Assembly: GCA_021463865.1 (NCBI GenBank)
Contig: JAJTXY010000010.1
Coordinates: forward strand, 62,001-126,000
DNA length: 64,000 nucleotides
Source of the DNA: Anaerolineae bacterium
GTDB taxonomy: Bacteria > Chloroflexota > Anaerolineae > Aggregatilineales > J027
Reading direction: 5' to 3'
The first letter of the stretch is position 1, and each line of letters opens with the position of its first letter. The notes under the pieces are model-generated. The model was given only the letters and a program-made list of their open reading frames with translations, made no database searches and was not told the DNA's origin. A program made the translations under genes and the position numbers. Shown here piece after piece: positions 7,416 through 16,437 of this stretch.

Positions 7416-8807
7416 TTATTCCCAATCGCTCCGTTCCAGCTTTTTGCGGAGGTTTTCCATTGTGGCGTTAGGGGTGGCAGAACCCGCCAGTCGGTTATAG
7501 ACACGCCGCCATGTTTTGACGACGCCCTGCCGCTGAGTGGCATACCAATAGGTAATTTGACGCCGTGCCTCCATGATGGTTTGGTTGCGTTTTTCGGGAA
7601 TCACGGCCCATTTGACGACCATTGACGCCCATGCCAAGCCACCACCGAAACCCACAAACACGATGTTATCACCGGGTTTGATGCGATTTTCTTCAATCGC
7701 TTCACACAGGGCTATCGGAATCGAGGCGGCGGAGGTGTTGCCATAGCGACTGATATTGCTATAGAGCTTGTCTTCTGGCAATTTGAGGCTACGAGCGGCG
7801 GATTCGATAATACGCTGATTGGCTTGATGGGGCACAATCAGGGTGACATCATCCACGGCGAGGTCAGCCAATCGAAGCGCCTCTTTGATGCTGTCACTGA
7901 CGACGCGGGTGGCAAATCGAAACACCTCACGCCCGTTCATGCTCATACGGTGCAATCTCGGACCCTGTCCCCCCTCTTTATCTTTGGATTCTTTGGTGTC
8001 GTCGGCCTCACTCTTGGCTTTATGGTCACGCAGGAAGGTTTCGGTGCTGCCCACTGTTGGCAAGGTTAAGGCGTCCCAACCCGCTCCATCCGAGCGTAAA
8101 ACACTGCTCAAGACACCGCCGGGTTCACGATTGGCTTGCAGAATGACCGCACCCGCGCCATCGCCAAATAAGATGCACGTGCCACGATCTGACCAATCCA
8201 TCACACGGCTCATGGTCTCGGCACCAATGACCAACGCGGTTTCGATGTCCCCCGCGCGTATTTTTGCCGAAACCATATCCACCGCATAAACAAAGCCAGA
8301 GCAGGCCGCGCTGAGGTCATAGGCCCCGGCTTGGCTCGCCCCTAACCAGCCCTGAATTTGACTGGCGGTGCTGGGGAAAATGAATTCCGGTGTGGAAGTG
8401 GCAACAACGATGAGATCGAGGTCAGTGGGTAAAATATTGGCGACTTCAAGGGCTGCTTGGGCTGCTTTGAGCGCAAGTTGTCCGGTCGTTTCTTTTTCAC
8501 CCGCGATGCGTCGTTCCGAAATCCCTGTGCGTGCGACAATCCATTCGTCATTGGTTTCGACAATGGCGGCGAGATCGTGATTGGTGAGGACATGCTCTGG
8601 TACCGCCATGCCCCAGCCAACAATATGGGCATAGCGCCGCTGAAATTGGGTTGAATTTGCATTGAGATGCGTCAGTCGCTCAAGTGGCCCACTGCCATTA
8701 GGCTTGCCTGCGGTGTTTTTGCGGGCAGGCCAGAGGCGGCGTTTCTCAAGTTGCCCCTTATGCCCATTTGACCCGTTCGACGAGTGTCCGTTGTTGCCGT
8801 TGTTCAT
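7416..8807 (-). CDS. fabH: 3-oxoacyl-[ACP] synthase III with N- and C-terminal extensions
   Basis: Condenses acyl-CoA with malonyl-ACP to start fatty acid synthesis in the cytosol. The catalytic triad is visible: Cys169 in SAACSGF, His327 in VPHQAN and Asn357 in RYGNTSA. At 463 residues it is far longer than the usual 310-330. The first ~55 residues are an Asn/Gly/Lys-rich low-complexity leader, residues about 262-284 are a charged insert (many K, E, D), and ~63 basic and aromatic residues follow the normal end at VVKW. GAGGTG is well placed before the ATG, supporting the long start. It lies 75 bases downstream of fabF in the same direction. The extensions may serve in protein contacts; that is inference. 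Confidence 0.9.
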   Translation of the reverse strand: MNNGNNGHSSNGSNGHKGQLEKRRLWPARKNTAGKPNGSGPLERLTHLNANSTQFQRRYAHIVGWGMAVPEHVLTNHDLAAIVETNDEWIVARTGISERRIAGEKETTGQLALKAAQAALEVANILPTDLDLIVVATSTPEFIFPSTASQIQGWLGASQAGAYDLSAACSGFVYAVDMVSAKIRAGDIETALVIGAETMSRVMDWSDRGTCILFGDGAGAVILQANREPGGVLSSVLRSDGAGWDALTLPTVGSTETFLRDHKAKSEADDTKESKDKEGGQGPRLHRMSMNGREVFRFATRVVSDSIKEALRLADLAVDDVTLIVPHQANQRIIESAARSLKLPEDKLYSNISRYGNTSAASIPIALCEAIEENRIKPGDNIVFVGFGGGLAWASMVVKWAVIPEKRNQTIMEARRQITYWYATQRQGVVKTWRRVYNRLAGSATPNATMENLRKKLERSDWE

Positions 8808-8882
8808 GATTTTTCACCTCGCCATTGATTGGGGTAGGGACGGCGATAATCTTGCTGCCCCTACTGCCCTGCGAGTTGCTAT

Positions 8883-10139
8883 TTAAGCCTTACCGTTGCC
8901 GTTGTAGCGCCCAAAAATCAGCACCGCGTTGTGACCACCAAAGCCAAATGAATTGCTCATTACGTAGTCAATTTGGTGTGCTTTACCCACGTTGGGTGTG
9001 TAATTCAAATCACAGTCGGGATCAGGGGTAAATTGATTGATGGTCGGCGGTACAAAGTTTTCCAATAGCGATTTGACGCTCAGAACCGCTTCAACTGCTC
9101 CGGCTGCACCCATCAGATGACCTGTGACGGATTTGGTCGAGCTAATGGCAAGATCATAGGCCCGTTCACCAAAGACGGTTTTGAGGGCGCGGGTCTCGCT
9201 GGCGTCATTAAGCGGGGTGCTGGTGCCGTGCGCATTGAGATAATCAATATCCTCAATGGACAGGTTGGCATCTTTGAGCGCCCGTTTCATTGCCATGACC
9301 GCACCTTCACCGTTTTCCAGTGGGGCGGTGACATGAAAGGCATCGGCAGTGGCGGCATAGCCTACCAATTCGGCCAAGATGGTTGCGCCGCGTGCTTGGG
9401 CGTGTTCCAGTTCTTCCAAGACCAACATGGCTGAACCTTCGGCGACGACAAAACCATCGCGGTCTTTGTCGAAGGGGCGAGAAGCAGTCGCGGGGTCATC
9501 GTTGCGTCGAGAGATTGCCCCCATGTTATCGAAGCTGGCGACGGCCAAATCCATCAAACCCGCTTCGGTGCTGCCTGCCAACATCACATCGGCGGCACCC
9601 CGCGCAATCATGGCGGCGGCTTCACCAATGGCGTTATTGCCAGTGGCACAGGCTGTGCTGATCGCCATATTGGGACCACGCAGACCCCATTCGATGCTGA
9701 CACGTCCGGCGGGGCTGTCGGGGAGCATGATAGGTACAAGTAGCGGGCTTACCCCGCGTTGGCCTCTTTCGGCAAAGGCTAGGACGCCTTCACTGATGGA
9801 ATGGATGCCGCCAATGCCACACCCAACAATGCAGCCAACCTCATAGCGGTTTTCGTCGGTGACCACGAGGCCGCTGTTGTCTAGGGCTTGTTTGGAGGCG
9901 TACATGGCAAGCTGGGTGGTGCGATCCATACGGCGGATTTCACGCTTGCCGAAATATTCAACGGGGTCAAAATTCTTTATTTCACCACCGATTTTTACGC
10001 CAATATTGCTAGCGTCCCATTGGGAAATATGGGTGATCCCGGATTTGCCATTTTTGGCGCTTTCCCAGCTTTCTTCAACGGAATTACCAATGGGGCAGAT
10101 AATCCCCATACCTGTTACAACTACGCGCCGACCTTTCAC
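8883..10139 (-). CDS. fabF: 3-oxoacyl-[ACP] synthase II
   Basis: Elongating beta-ketoacyl-ACP synthase of type II fatty acid synthesis. The Cys-His-His active site is present: Cys164 in STACATG, His304 in NAHGTSTP and His341 in VTGHLMGAAG. Its 418 residues match the family length. The start is GTG at 10139, chosen because AAGGAG lies 7 bases upstream and the protein then begins directly at the conserved RRVVVTGMG. It is the first gene of a fabF-fabH pair. No acpP, fabD or fabG is nearby, so the rest of the pathway is encoded elsewhere. Confidence 0.95.
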   Translation of the reverse strand: MKGRRVVVTGMGIICPIGNSVEESWESAKNGKSGITHISQWDASNIGVKIGGEIKNFDPVEYFGKREIRRMDRTTQLAMYASKQALDNSGLVVTDENRYEVGCIVGCGIGGIHSISEGVLAFAERGQRGVSPLLVPIMLPDSPAGRVSIEWGLRGPNMAISTACATGNNAIGEAAAMIARGAADVMLAGSTEAGLMDLAVASFDNMGAISRRNDDPATASRPFDKDRDGFVVAEGSAMLVLEELEHAQARGATILAELVGYAATADAFHVTAPLENGEGAVMAMKRALKDANLSIEDIDYLNAHGTSTPLNDASETRALKTVFGERAYDLAISSTKSVTGHLMGAAGAVEAVLSVKSLLENFVPPTINQFTPDPDCDLNYTPNVGKAHQIDYVMSNSFGFGGHNAVLIFGRYNGNGKA

Positions 10140-10306
10140 AATGCGCTCCTTCGCTGTATTTCGCGGATATTTCTATTAGAATTTGGGGGATTATAGCAAA
10201 AATCTGTCCCCTTCGCGTCGCAGAATTTATAACCCTTGCCGCCGCCAAAGGTTACAATAGAATTTCAATATATTCTGTAATGAACCGATCAAATGAGGAT
10301 AATTTC

Positions 10307-10735
10307 ATGGTTGATTTCTTTCTAAATTTCCATTCCGGCTGGCGCTATTTGGTGCTATTGGGGACGTTGGCGGCCCTCGTCTATTTCATTTATGCGTTGA
10401 TCAGTAGTGCCGATTCCAAACGCGACAAATTGGTGATGACCGTTTGGGCGATTTTGGTAGATATTCAAGTGGCCCTCGGCCTCATTCTGTTTGTGTTGTA
10501 CATTTTTGATGATGCCTATGAAATCAAAGGGCAACAGATTGGGCATCTATTCACCATGCTGCTGCTCGTGCCGCCAGTGGTACATTTTTACAGCATCTAT
10601 TCAAAGCGAAATCCGAATGCCGATCTCAAACGGCTGCGGACGATTGGGGTTGCCGCGCCGATTGTCGCATTGGTATTGATCGTCGCCGGCATCTTGGCGT
10701 TGGGCGGGGGTATTGAATTGGTCTTTGGGAGTTAG
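10307..10735 (+). CDS. Four-helix integral membrane protein with HSGWRY motif, function unknown
   Basis: A 142-residue protein with about four transmembrane helices and short loops. The N-terminal FHSGWRYLVLL resembles an HSG(L/W)R(W/Y) motif seen in small membrane proteins of several phyla; some are suspected haem or quinone-linked proteins, but I cannot confirm that here. The ATG at 10307 is preferred to the in-frame ATG at 10280 because GAGG lies 9 bases before it and the hydrophobic protein then begins at once. It is followed by an SDR-type gene after a gap containing TATAAT (10771-10776), so the two may be transcribed separately. Confidence 0.7.
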   Translation: MVDFFLNFHSGWRYLVLLGTLAALVYFIYALISSADSKRDKLVMTVWAILVDIQVALGLILFVLYIFDDAYEIKGQQIGHLFTMLLLVPPVVHFYSIYSKRNPNADLKRLRTIGVAAPIVALVLIVAGILALGGGIELVFGS

Positions 10736-10802
10736 GCACTCTCACTATCACGGCCATTCTTCCGGCATGATATAATGTCGCGCCGGAGGAATCATTTTCA
10801 CT

Positions 10803-11780
10803 ATGATTATCGTTACAGGAGCGATGGGCTTTGTGGGCCGTCATCTGGTGGCCCAACTGCTGCGTTCTGGCAACCCAGTGCGTGTCTTGGTGCCACCCAC
10901 AATTGTGGCTCGTTATCAACGGCGGCATTATCCTTGGCCGTGGGCCGAGGCAGGTGAGGCCGAAATTTTCCCCGGCAGTATTTTTCACGCGGAATCTTTA
11001 TTTCAAGCGATGCAGGGCGTTCATACGGTCTATCACCTTGCGAGTGCGCAATGGTGGGGCAGCCGACACGACCTTGAACAGATAGATTTAATTGGCACAC
11101 GTCAGATTATCGCCGGGGCACGAGCCGCACGGGTAGGACGTATCATAACCCTCAGTCACTTGGGGGCCGAACCCTCGTCCGCCTATCCGTTATTGCGGGT
11201 GAAAGGGCAGGTTGAAGAACTGATTCGTTCCAGCGGGGTAGCCTATACCATTTTCCGCTGTGGGGTGGTGTTTGGGCCAGATGACTATTTTGTGAATAAC
11301 CTAGCAATGCTGGTACGGGCCAATCCCATCTTCTTTTTCCAGCCGGGGCACGGTGAACATCTACTCAATCCGCTGTATATCCATAATCTCGTCGCGGCAC
11401 TTGAAGCCAGCTTAGAATCACTGGGGTTGGTAGATGTCACGGTGGATATTGGGGGTGGCGAGTATGTGAGCTTTAATGAAATGACACGCACCGTCATGCG
11501 TGTCACCCATGCCAAACGGGTGATTTTTCCGCTACCGCCCTATTTTTTGCGCTGGCTGACGGGGGTAGCGAATGTAGTTTTTCCGCGCTGGCCTGCAACG
11601 AAGCAATGGTTTGACTTGATGGCAGGGCATCGAACCGCACGGCTGGGGAATCTTTATGAATATACGGGGGTGCGACCTGTGCGCTTTGAAGATACATTGG
11701 TGACGTATATGCCGCAGCGCCGCTACAGTCTTGAACTGCTGCGGTTTATGTTCCGGCGGCGACCCGGTATTCGATTCTAA
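10803..11780 (+). CDS. NAD(P)-dependent epimerase/dehydratase family (extended SDR) protein
   Basis: The N-terminal TGAMGFVG is the Rossmann TGxxGxxG cofactor motif of extended or atypical SDR enzymes. The 325-residue length and the YHLAS region fit the NAD-epimerase/NDUFA9-like group. The classical YxxxK catalytic pair is not evident (residues around YPLLRVKGQVE could stand in), which favours an atypical or NmrA-like member with a binding or chaperone role over a sugar epimerase. The C-terminal third is basic and hydrophobic. GGAGGA lies about 12 bases before the ATG. Substrate unknown. Confidence 0.75.
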   Translation: MIIVTGAMGFVGRHLVAQLLRSGNPVRVLVPPTIVARYQRRHYPWPWAEAGEAEIFPGSIFHAESLFQAMQGVHTVYHLASAQWWGSRHDLEQIDLIGTRQIIAGARAARVGRIITLSHLGAEPSSAYPLLRVKGQVEELIRSSGVAYTIFRCGVVFGPDDYFVNNLAMLVRANPIFFFQPGHGEHLLNPLYIHNLVAALEASLESLGLVDVTVDIGGGEYVSFNEMTRTVMRVTHAKRVIFPLPPYFLRWLTGVANVVFPRWPATKQWFDLMAGHRTARLGNLYEYTGVRPVRFEDTLVTYMPQRRYSLELLRFMFRRRPGIRF

Positions 11781-11822
11781 CTTCGTCCGATTAAGTAAAA
11801 AAGCGAGATAGAGACAAAGCAG

Positions 11823-12737
11823 ATGTCCAGTGTACATGCGTTTTCGGTGCGAACCCTGACCCGACCTGAAGATTTTCGGGCGGTGATGGATTTGCAGCGG
11901 TTGATCTATGGAGATGACCCGACGACTCACATTGCCCGCCATACACTGGTCAGTTATGCCCGCAATGGGGGACAGGTGTTGGGAGCGTTTGAGGATGAAT
12001 TGTTGGTGGGGTTTTTGGTGGCATTTTTGGGCACAGACAGCCTTGACCCACGCCGTCCGGCAATGGCAAACCTAAAATTGGTGATTGAACGGCTGGCCGT
12101 GCATCCTGATTATCGTGGGATTGGCCTCGCCTCGCAATTGGCCCGTCAGCAGCGCGAAATGGCAGTGATGCAAGGAATTCGATTGGTCACAATCGCATTT
12201 GACCCCCTCAGTAGTCGTGATGCCTATTTGTATATCCGCAAATTGGGCGCAATGGTGCAGTTGTATGTACCCGATTATTTTGGCGTGGATGAACACGAGG
12301 CATGGGAACGGAATATTACCCTATCGCCAGATCGCATGGTGGCAGAGTGGTGGCTGACACGCAATCGGGTTGAGGAACGGCTTTTTGGCAAGCGCAACAG
12401 CCTGACATTGGCCCAATATTTGGATGCCGGAATGCCGATTATCAACCCTTCACAACCGGGGCCGGAGGTATTTTGCCCACATCCTTATCAGGGTGAGTTG
12501 AAGTTGCCAGATGGGGCGATGATGCTCATTGAAATCCCCTCGGACTGCTCGGCGATTTTGCATGGCGACCCAGAGTTGGCGACGGCATGGCGTGATCACG
12601 CTCGACAGGTGTTTAGTATAGCCTTTCAAGAGGGGTATGTCGCCACTGATTTGATGCGAGAGTCATTTGAAGAACGTGAGCGGACGTTTTATCTGATGAG
12701 TTATGACGGGCCGCGTTTTAGTATTGAAATTGAGTAA
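11823..12737 (+). CDS. GNAT-family N-acetyltransferase
   Basis: A 304-residue protein whose N-terminal half carries the acetyl-CoA loop of the GNAT fold, VHPDYRGIGLASQL (Q/RxxGxG/A-type). The C-terminal ~120 residues (with IEIPSDC and EGYVATDLM) form a second region of unknown role, similar in size to that of other large GNATs. It lies 23 bases upstream of proC in the same direction and could be co-transcribed. The start lacks a strong Shine-Dalgarno site. The acceptor substrate is unknown. Confidence 0.8.
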   Translation: MSSVHAFSVRTLTRPEDFRAVMDLQRLIYGDDPTTHIARHTLVSYARNGGQVLGAFEDELLVGFLVAFLGTDSLDPRRPAMANLKLVIERLAVHPDYRGIGLASQLARQQREMAVMQGIRLVTIAFDPLSSRDAYLYIRKLGAMVQLYVPDYFGVDEHEAWERNITLSPDRMVAEWWLTRNRVEERLFGKRNSLTLAQYLDAGMPIINPSQPGPEVFCPHPYQGELKLPDGAMMLIEIPSDCSAILHGDPELATAWRDHARQVFSIAFQEGYVATDLMRESFEERERTFYLMSYDGPRFSIEIE

Positions 12738-12760
12738 AAACAAGCGGGTGAGGGGTAAAT

Positions 12761-13651
12761 ATGTTTGAGAACAAAACCTTAGCCTTTATTGGCAGCGGAC
12801 AGATGGCAGAGGCGATGATTGCAGGGTTGGTCGGCAATAACAGCGTCCATCCAGAGCAGATTATCGCAGTCGGGCCACGCAAGGAACGTGGGCAGGAATT
12901 GGCGGCGCGGTATGCGGTGCGCTATACAACCGATAATCTTGCGGCGGCGCGTGAAGCGAATATCGTTGTGCTGGGTGTCAAACCCCAAGTGATGGATGAT
13001 GTGCTGCCAATGGGGGATCGCAGCTTGGCCCATTGTGAATTGGTGTTGAGTATTGCCGCTGGGATTCCCATTACCTATTTGGTGCATCTGTTTAACAATT
13101 CCCGTGTGGTGCGGGCGATGCCGAATACCCCCGCCAAAATCGGCAAAGGCATAACCGTGTGGACAGCAACGGATGAGGTCGAGGCCCAGCAGAAAAATCA
13201 GGCACAGGCAATTTTGAAGGCGCTTGGGGAAGAAGTGTTTGTCGAGAAAGAGGATTATCTCGACATGGCAACCGCGCTGAGTGGCACTGGGCCGGCCTAC
13301 ATTTTCATTTTCCTAGAGGCGATGGTGGATGCCGGGGTGCATATGGGGTTCTCGCGGCGCATCGCGGAAAAACTGGTGCTGCATACCATGTTGGGTTCGG
13401 TGGAATATGCGATGGCAAGCGGGGAACATTTGGCAACCCTGCGTAATCAAGTGACCAGTCCGGGGGGAACTTCCGCCGAGGCGCTTTATCATATTGAAAA
13501 GGGCGGGCTGCGGACAGTCATTTCACGGGCAATTTGGGCGGCCTATCAACGCAGTGTGGCGCTTGGACGCGGCAAAAAGGTCAGTCAGCGCATGGATAAT
13601 GGACAGATTGAGGAAAACGGCAACGGGGTGTTTGATAAGGATCGGTTCTAA
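12761..13651 (+). CDS. proC: Pyrroline-5-carboxylate reductase
   Basis: Catalyses the last step of proline synthesis, NAD(P)H-dependent reduction of pyrroline-5-carboxylate. Evidence: N-terminal Rossmann motif FIGSGQMAEAMI, the RAMPNTPA loop, LSGTGPAYIF, and the family signature around VTSPGGTSAEAL. The main body fits the usual ~270 residues, and about 25 polar residues extend the C-terminus (total 296). GAGGGG lies 5 bases before the ATG. Its TAA stop overlaps the ATG of the next membrane protein (TAATG), so the two are translationally coupled. Confidence 0.95.
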   Translation: MFENKTLAFIGSGQMAEAMIAGLVGNNSVHPEQIIAVGPRKERGQELAARYAVRYTTDNLAAAREANIVVLGVKPQVMDDVLPMGDRSLAHCELVLSIAAGIPITYLVHLFNNSRVVRAMPNTPAKIGKGITVWTATDEVEAQQKNQAQAILKALGEEVFVEKEDYLDMATALSGTGPAYIFIFLEAMVDAGVHMGFSRRIAEKLVLHTMLGSVEYAMASGEHLATLRNQVTSPGGTSAEALYHIEKGGLRTVISRAIWAAYQRSVALGRGKKVSQRMDNGQIEENGNGVFDKDRF

Positions 13652-14328
13652 TGCAGGTCAAAAAATTGTGGTGGGTCGGGCTGTTTGCGATAGCGATGGC
13701 CTATTTGGAATCGGCGGTGGTGGTCTATTTGCGTCGTATGTATGACTTAGGAGACGACCTGACCAAAATCCCCAACTTTGACCGAACAATTACAGGTATT
13801 GAAATTGGACGCGAAGTCGCCACGATGGTCATGCTGCTCACCGTGGGATGGATTGCGGGACGGCGGTTGCAATCGAGAGTCGCCTTTGCGTTTTTCACCT
13901 TTGGCGTATGGGATATTTTCTATTATGTGTGGCTGTGGGTGTTTATCGGGTGGCCTGCTTCGCCGCTCACATGGGATATTTTGTTCCTCGTGCCGGTGCC
14001 ATGGTGGGGGCCAGTGATTAGCCCGGTGTTGATTGCCTCGTTGATGGTCGCAGGTGGAATTGTGGCGATTTGGGTAGATGACCGTGAATGGCAGATTCGC
14101 CCCAGTAAGGCGGATTGGGCGATGTTGTTTGCGGGGATGGGGTTGGCGCTGATTGCCTTTATGTGGGATGCGCTTGGTAATCTGCCCTTGTCCCCGGACG
14201 AATTCGATGCCATTAAACCAAGCACTTTCCCGTGGGGAGTCTATCTACCGGGACTGCTGCTCATGGGGGTTGCAGTATGGCGCGTGACATGGGTCAGCCC
14301 TCGCCAGAAGGTCAAGATTCAGGCCTAA
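13651..14328 (+). CDS. Integral membrane protein of unknown function
   Basis: 225 residues with about six transmembrane helices, rich in Trp. It begins inside the stop codon of proC (TAATG), which implies co-expression, but nothing in the sequence links it to proline. Conserved-looking features are an ESAVVVYLRR segment in the first helix and a WDIFYYVWLW helix. I recognise no family. Confidence 0.75.
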   Translation: MQVKKLWWVGLFAIAMAYLESAVVVYLRRMYDLGDDLTKIPNFDRTITGIEIGREVATMVMLLTVGWIAGRRLQSRVAFAFFTFGVWDIFYYVWLWVFIGWPASPLTWDILFLVPVPWWGPVISPVLIASLMVAGGIVAIWVDDREWQIRPSKADWAMLFAGMGLALIAFMWDALGNLPLSPDEFDAIKPSTFPWGVYLPGLLLMGVAVWRVTWVSPRQKVKIQA

Positions 14329-14367
14329 CCATCAATGGTCTGTGCGCTTCCACAGATAGCATAGATT

Positions 14368-14395
14368 TTCACAAATTAATCGGTTAGACTATAAA
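14368..14395 (+). promoter_or_regulatory. Predicted rex promoter
   Basis: TTCACA (14368-14373) and TATAAA (14390-14395) are spaced by 16 bases, about 75 bases before the rex start. The -35 box lies inside TTTTCACAA, which resembles half of a Rex operator (TTGTGA-type arms), so autoregulation is possible but only one arm is present. Confidence 0.45.
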
Positions 14396-14471
14396 TATAC
14401 CCAGTATATGTGGCCCATATGATTTTATTCGTTGAGCAGCCAGCCTGCTCAAATCTGTTTTTGAGGTGAGT

Positions 14472-15134
14472 ATGTCCAATCTACCTTCATCGCATGAACT
14501 GGACTTAACGTCTGACGAGATCCCTGACATTGTAATTGGTCGCTTGCCTATTTATCTTAGAGCACTCAATCAGATGGCAAGTATGGGCCGCGAGGTGACA
14601 TCGTCTAGGGAACTCGGCGAATATTTAGGCATGAGTTCAGCACAAATTCGGAAAGACTTATCCCACTTTGGCGGTTTTCTCTCTGGAAAACAGGGGACGG
14701 GTTATCATGTTGAGACGCTGCGCAACCGCCTTCAGCAAGTGTTACATGTAGACCGCGAGTGGCCTGTCGCAATTGTTGGGGCGGGTTATTTGGGTCATGC
14801 GCTGGCGCATTATCGTGGATTTATCCCGCGTGGTTTTCGAGTGGTAGCGGTGTTTGATGCGGATGCCGACAAAATTGGACAGGAAATTGATGGAATGAAC
14901 GTCATGTCGGTAGATCGGATTGCCGTCGAGATTCCCACTCAGGGCATCCAAATTGCGATGTTGGCGGTGCCGGTTGAAGTAGCCCAATCGGTTGCAAATG
15001 ATCTAATTAGAGCGGGCGTGCGGGCAATTTTGAATTACGCTCCCATCAACCTCGCTGTGCCGGAAGGCGTGCATGTGCAATATATTGACCCGGTCGTCGA
15101 ATTGCAGCATATGACATTTTATTTGGGTGCTTAA
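14472..15134 (+). CDS. rex: Redox-sensing transcriptional repressor Rex
   Basis: Dimeric repressor that senses the NADH/NAD+ ratio and controls fermentation and respiration genes. The N-terminal winged helix carries the recognition region [13 protein letters not shown] (about residues 56-68), and the Rossmann domain has [10 protein letters not shown] (about 100). The C-terminal swap helix is present. With 220 residues it is the usual size. The ATG at 14472 is preferred over an in-frame GTG at 14466, because that GTG forms part of the GAGGTGAG ribosome binding site. It is monocistronic, facing mreB across a shared terminator. Confidence 0.95.
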   Translation: MSNLPSSHELDLTSDEIPDIVIGRLPIYLRALNQMASMGREVTSSRELGEYLGMSSAQIRKDLSHFGGFLSGKQGTGYHVETLRNRLQQVLHVDREWPVAIVGAGYLGHALAHYRGFIPRGFRVVAVFDADADKIGQEIDGMNVMSVDRIAVEIPTQGIQIAMLAVPVEVAQSVANDLIRAGVRAILNYAPINLAVPEGVHVQYIDPVVELQHMTFYLGA

Positions 15135-15144
15135 TCCTAAAAAC

Positions 15145-15171
15145 AAAACACTCCAGATGACGGAGTGTTTT
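15145..15171. terminator. Bidirectional terminator between rex and mreB
   Basis: A 10-bp perfect stem (15145-15154 with 15162-15171) flanked by A and T tracts lies between the convergent rex and mreB stop codons and serves both strands. Confidence 0.8.
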
Positions 15172-15177
15172 TTGTTT

Positions 15178-16185
15178 TTACATCCGCTCAATATTGCCAC
15201 GCATGAGGCTGGGATTTTCGAGGGCGCGACCTGCTCCAACCGCTGTTGCCACCAATGGGTCGTCGGCGCGATAGGCCGGGACGCTGGTTTGCTGGGTAAT
15301 AAACTGCTCAATCCCGCGCAAGAGTGCTCCGCCGCCTGCCAGCACAATACCCCGGTCAATCACATCCGAGGCCAGTTCGGGTGGGGTTTTTTCCAAGACC
15401 TGTCGGGCCACCCCTGCGATGGTAATCAGAGGTTCGCGTAGGGCTTCGACGACCTCGCTGGTTGAAATGGTGATGGTGCGGGGTAGGCCACTGACCTGAT
15501 CGCGGCCCTGAATTTCCATTGAGAGTTCTTCGGGCTGTTCTACGGCGGCACCAATTTGGATTTTGACGGCTTCGGCAGTTGGTTCGCCAATAATCAGGCT
15601 GTATTTACGACGCACATAGTTGATAATGGCTTCGTCCAAGCGCTGACCTCCGGCCCGAACAGTCGAGGCTACGACGATACCTCCCATCGCCAAAACTGCC
15701 GCCTCACTGACCCCACCCCCCAGTGACAGAATCATATTACCAGCGGGGGTATGGACAGGTAGGCCTGCACCAATTGCGGCAGCCAGTGGTTCGTGAATAA
15801 GATAGGCTTCGCGTGCCCCGGCTTGTATAGCGGCCTCATGCACGGCCCGTTTTTCCACACTGGTCACGCCATATGGGACGGAAATCATCACTTCGGGGCG
15901 ACGAAACCAACCACGTGCTTTAATTTTGCGAAAAAAATAACTGAGCATGGCTTCGGTCACTTCGTAATCGGCGATGACGCCATCTTTGAGAGGACGGATG
16001 ACGGTCAAATCTTCGGAGTGGCGGCCCCACATGTCGCGGGCTTCTTGACCGACAGCCCGGACAAATTCATCCTCGGTGGTCAAGGCCACCATTGCAGGTT
16101 CTTGGAGAATAATTTGACCACCCGCATAAATCAGGACATTGACTGTACCGAGGTCAACGCCTAAATCTTTGGCGATAATACCCAT
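15178..16185 (-). CDS. mreB: Rod shape-determining protein MreB
   Basis: Bacterial actin homologue that forms membrane-bound filaments directing lateral wall synthesis. Actin-fold ATP-binding motifs are visible: phosphate-1 loop LGVDLGTVNVLIY at the start, phosphate-2 around ILSLGGGVSEAAV, and the adenosine motif DRGIVLAGGGALL near the C-terminus. The 335-residue length matches MreB/Mbl. GAGGG precedes the ATG. mreC and mreD are not adjacent. Its 5' region holds an 8-bp inverted repeat (16255-16286). Confidence 0.93.
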   Translation of the reverse strand: MGIIAKDLGVDLGTVNVLIYAGGQIILQEPAMVALTTEDEFVRAVGQEARDMWGRHSEDLTVIRPLKDGVIADYEVTEAMLSYFFRKIKARGWFRRPEVMISVPYGVTSVEKRAVHEAAIQAGAREAYLIHEPLAAAIGAGLPVHTPAGNMILSLGGGVSEAAVLAMGGIVVASTVRAGGQRLDEAIINYVRRKYSLIIGEPTAEAVKIQIGAAVEQPEELSMEIQGRDQVSGLPRTITISTSEVVEALREPLITIAGVARQVLEKTPPELASDVIDRGIVLAGGGALLRGIEQFITQQTSVPAYRADDPLVATAVGAGRALENPSLMRGNIERM

Positions 16186-16254
16186 GTGATGCTTTCCCTC
16201 AAACGAACACAGAGAATTGGTTCGTGAAATTGTTTAATGCAGCCTATAACGTTA

Positions 16255-16286
16255 CCGCATCTTCCCCATACCGTCCAGAGATGCGG
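16255..16286. repeat. Inverted repeat upstream of mreB
   Basis: CCGCATCT (16255-16262) and AGATGCGG (16279-16286) are perfect inverted arms around a 16-base loop, 70-100 bases upstream of the mreB ATG. It could be an operator or a 5' UTR hairpin; there is no T tract. Confidence 0.4.
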
Positions 16287-16382
16287 ACACAGCATTTTGC
16301 TGGATTATGAGGCGAATTTCAAGGGGGCAGGATGATCTGGTACAAGGATGTCAGCCAAGTGCCTATCAATCACGGGGATGAA

Positions 16383-16414
16383 AAAACCACAGGGGTCAAG
16401 CAGCCTGTGGTTTT
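16383..16414 (-). terminator. Rho-independent terminator of the atpAGDC operon
   Basis: An 11-bp perfect stem (16383-16393 with 16404-16414) ends in a T run on the minus strand, 24 bases past the atpC stop codon. Confidence 0.8.
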
Positions 16415-16437
16415 CTGAATAACCCATGAAATGGTTG

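Noticed and set aside
7304..7543. Open frame on minus at the end of fabH
   Set aside because: It overlaps the end of fabH in another frame and crosses the fabH terminator.
14362..14380. Complete Rex operator in front of rex
   Set aside because: Only one TTCACAA-type arm is present; the second arm is missing, so it was noted only as a possible half-site.
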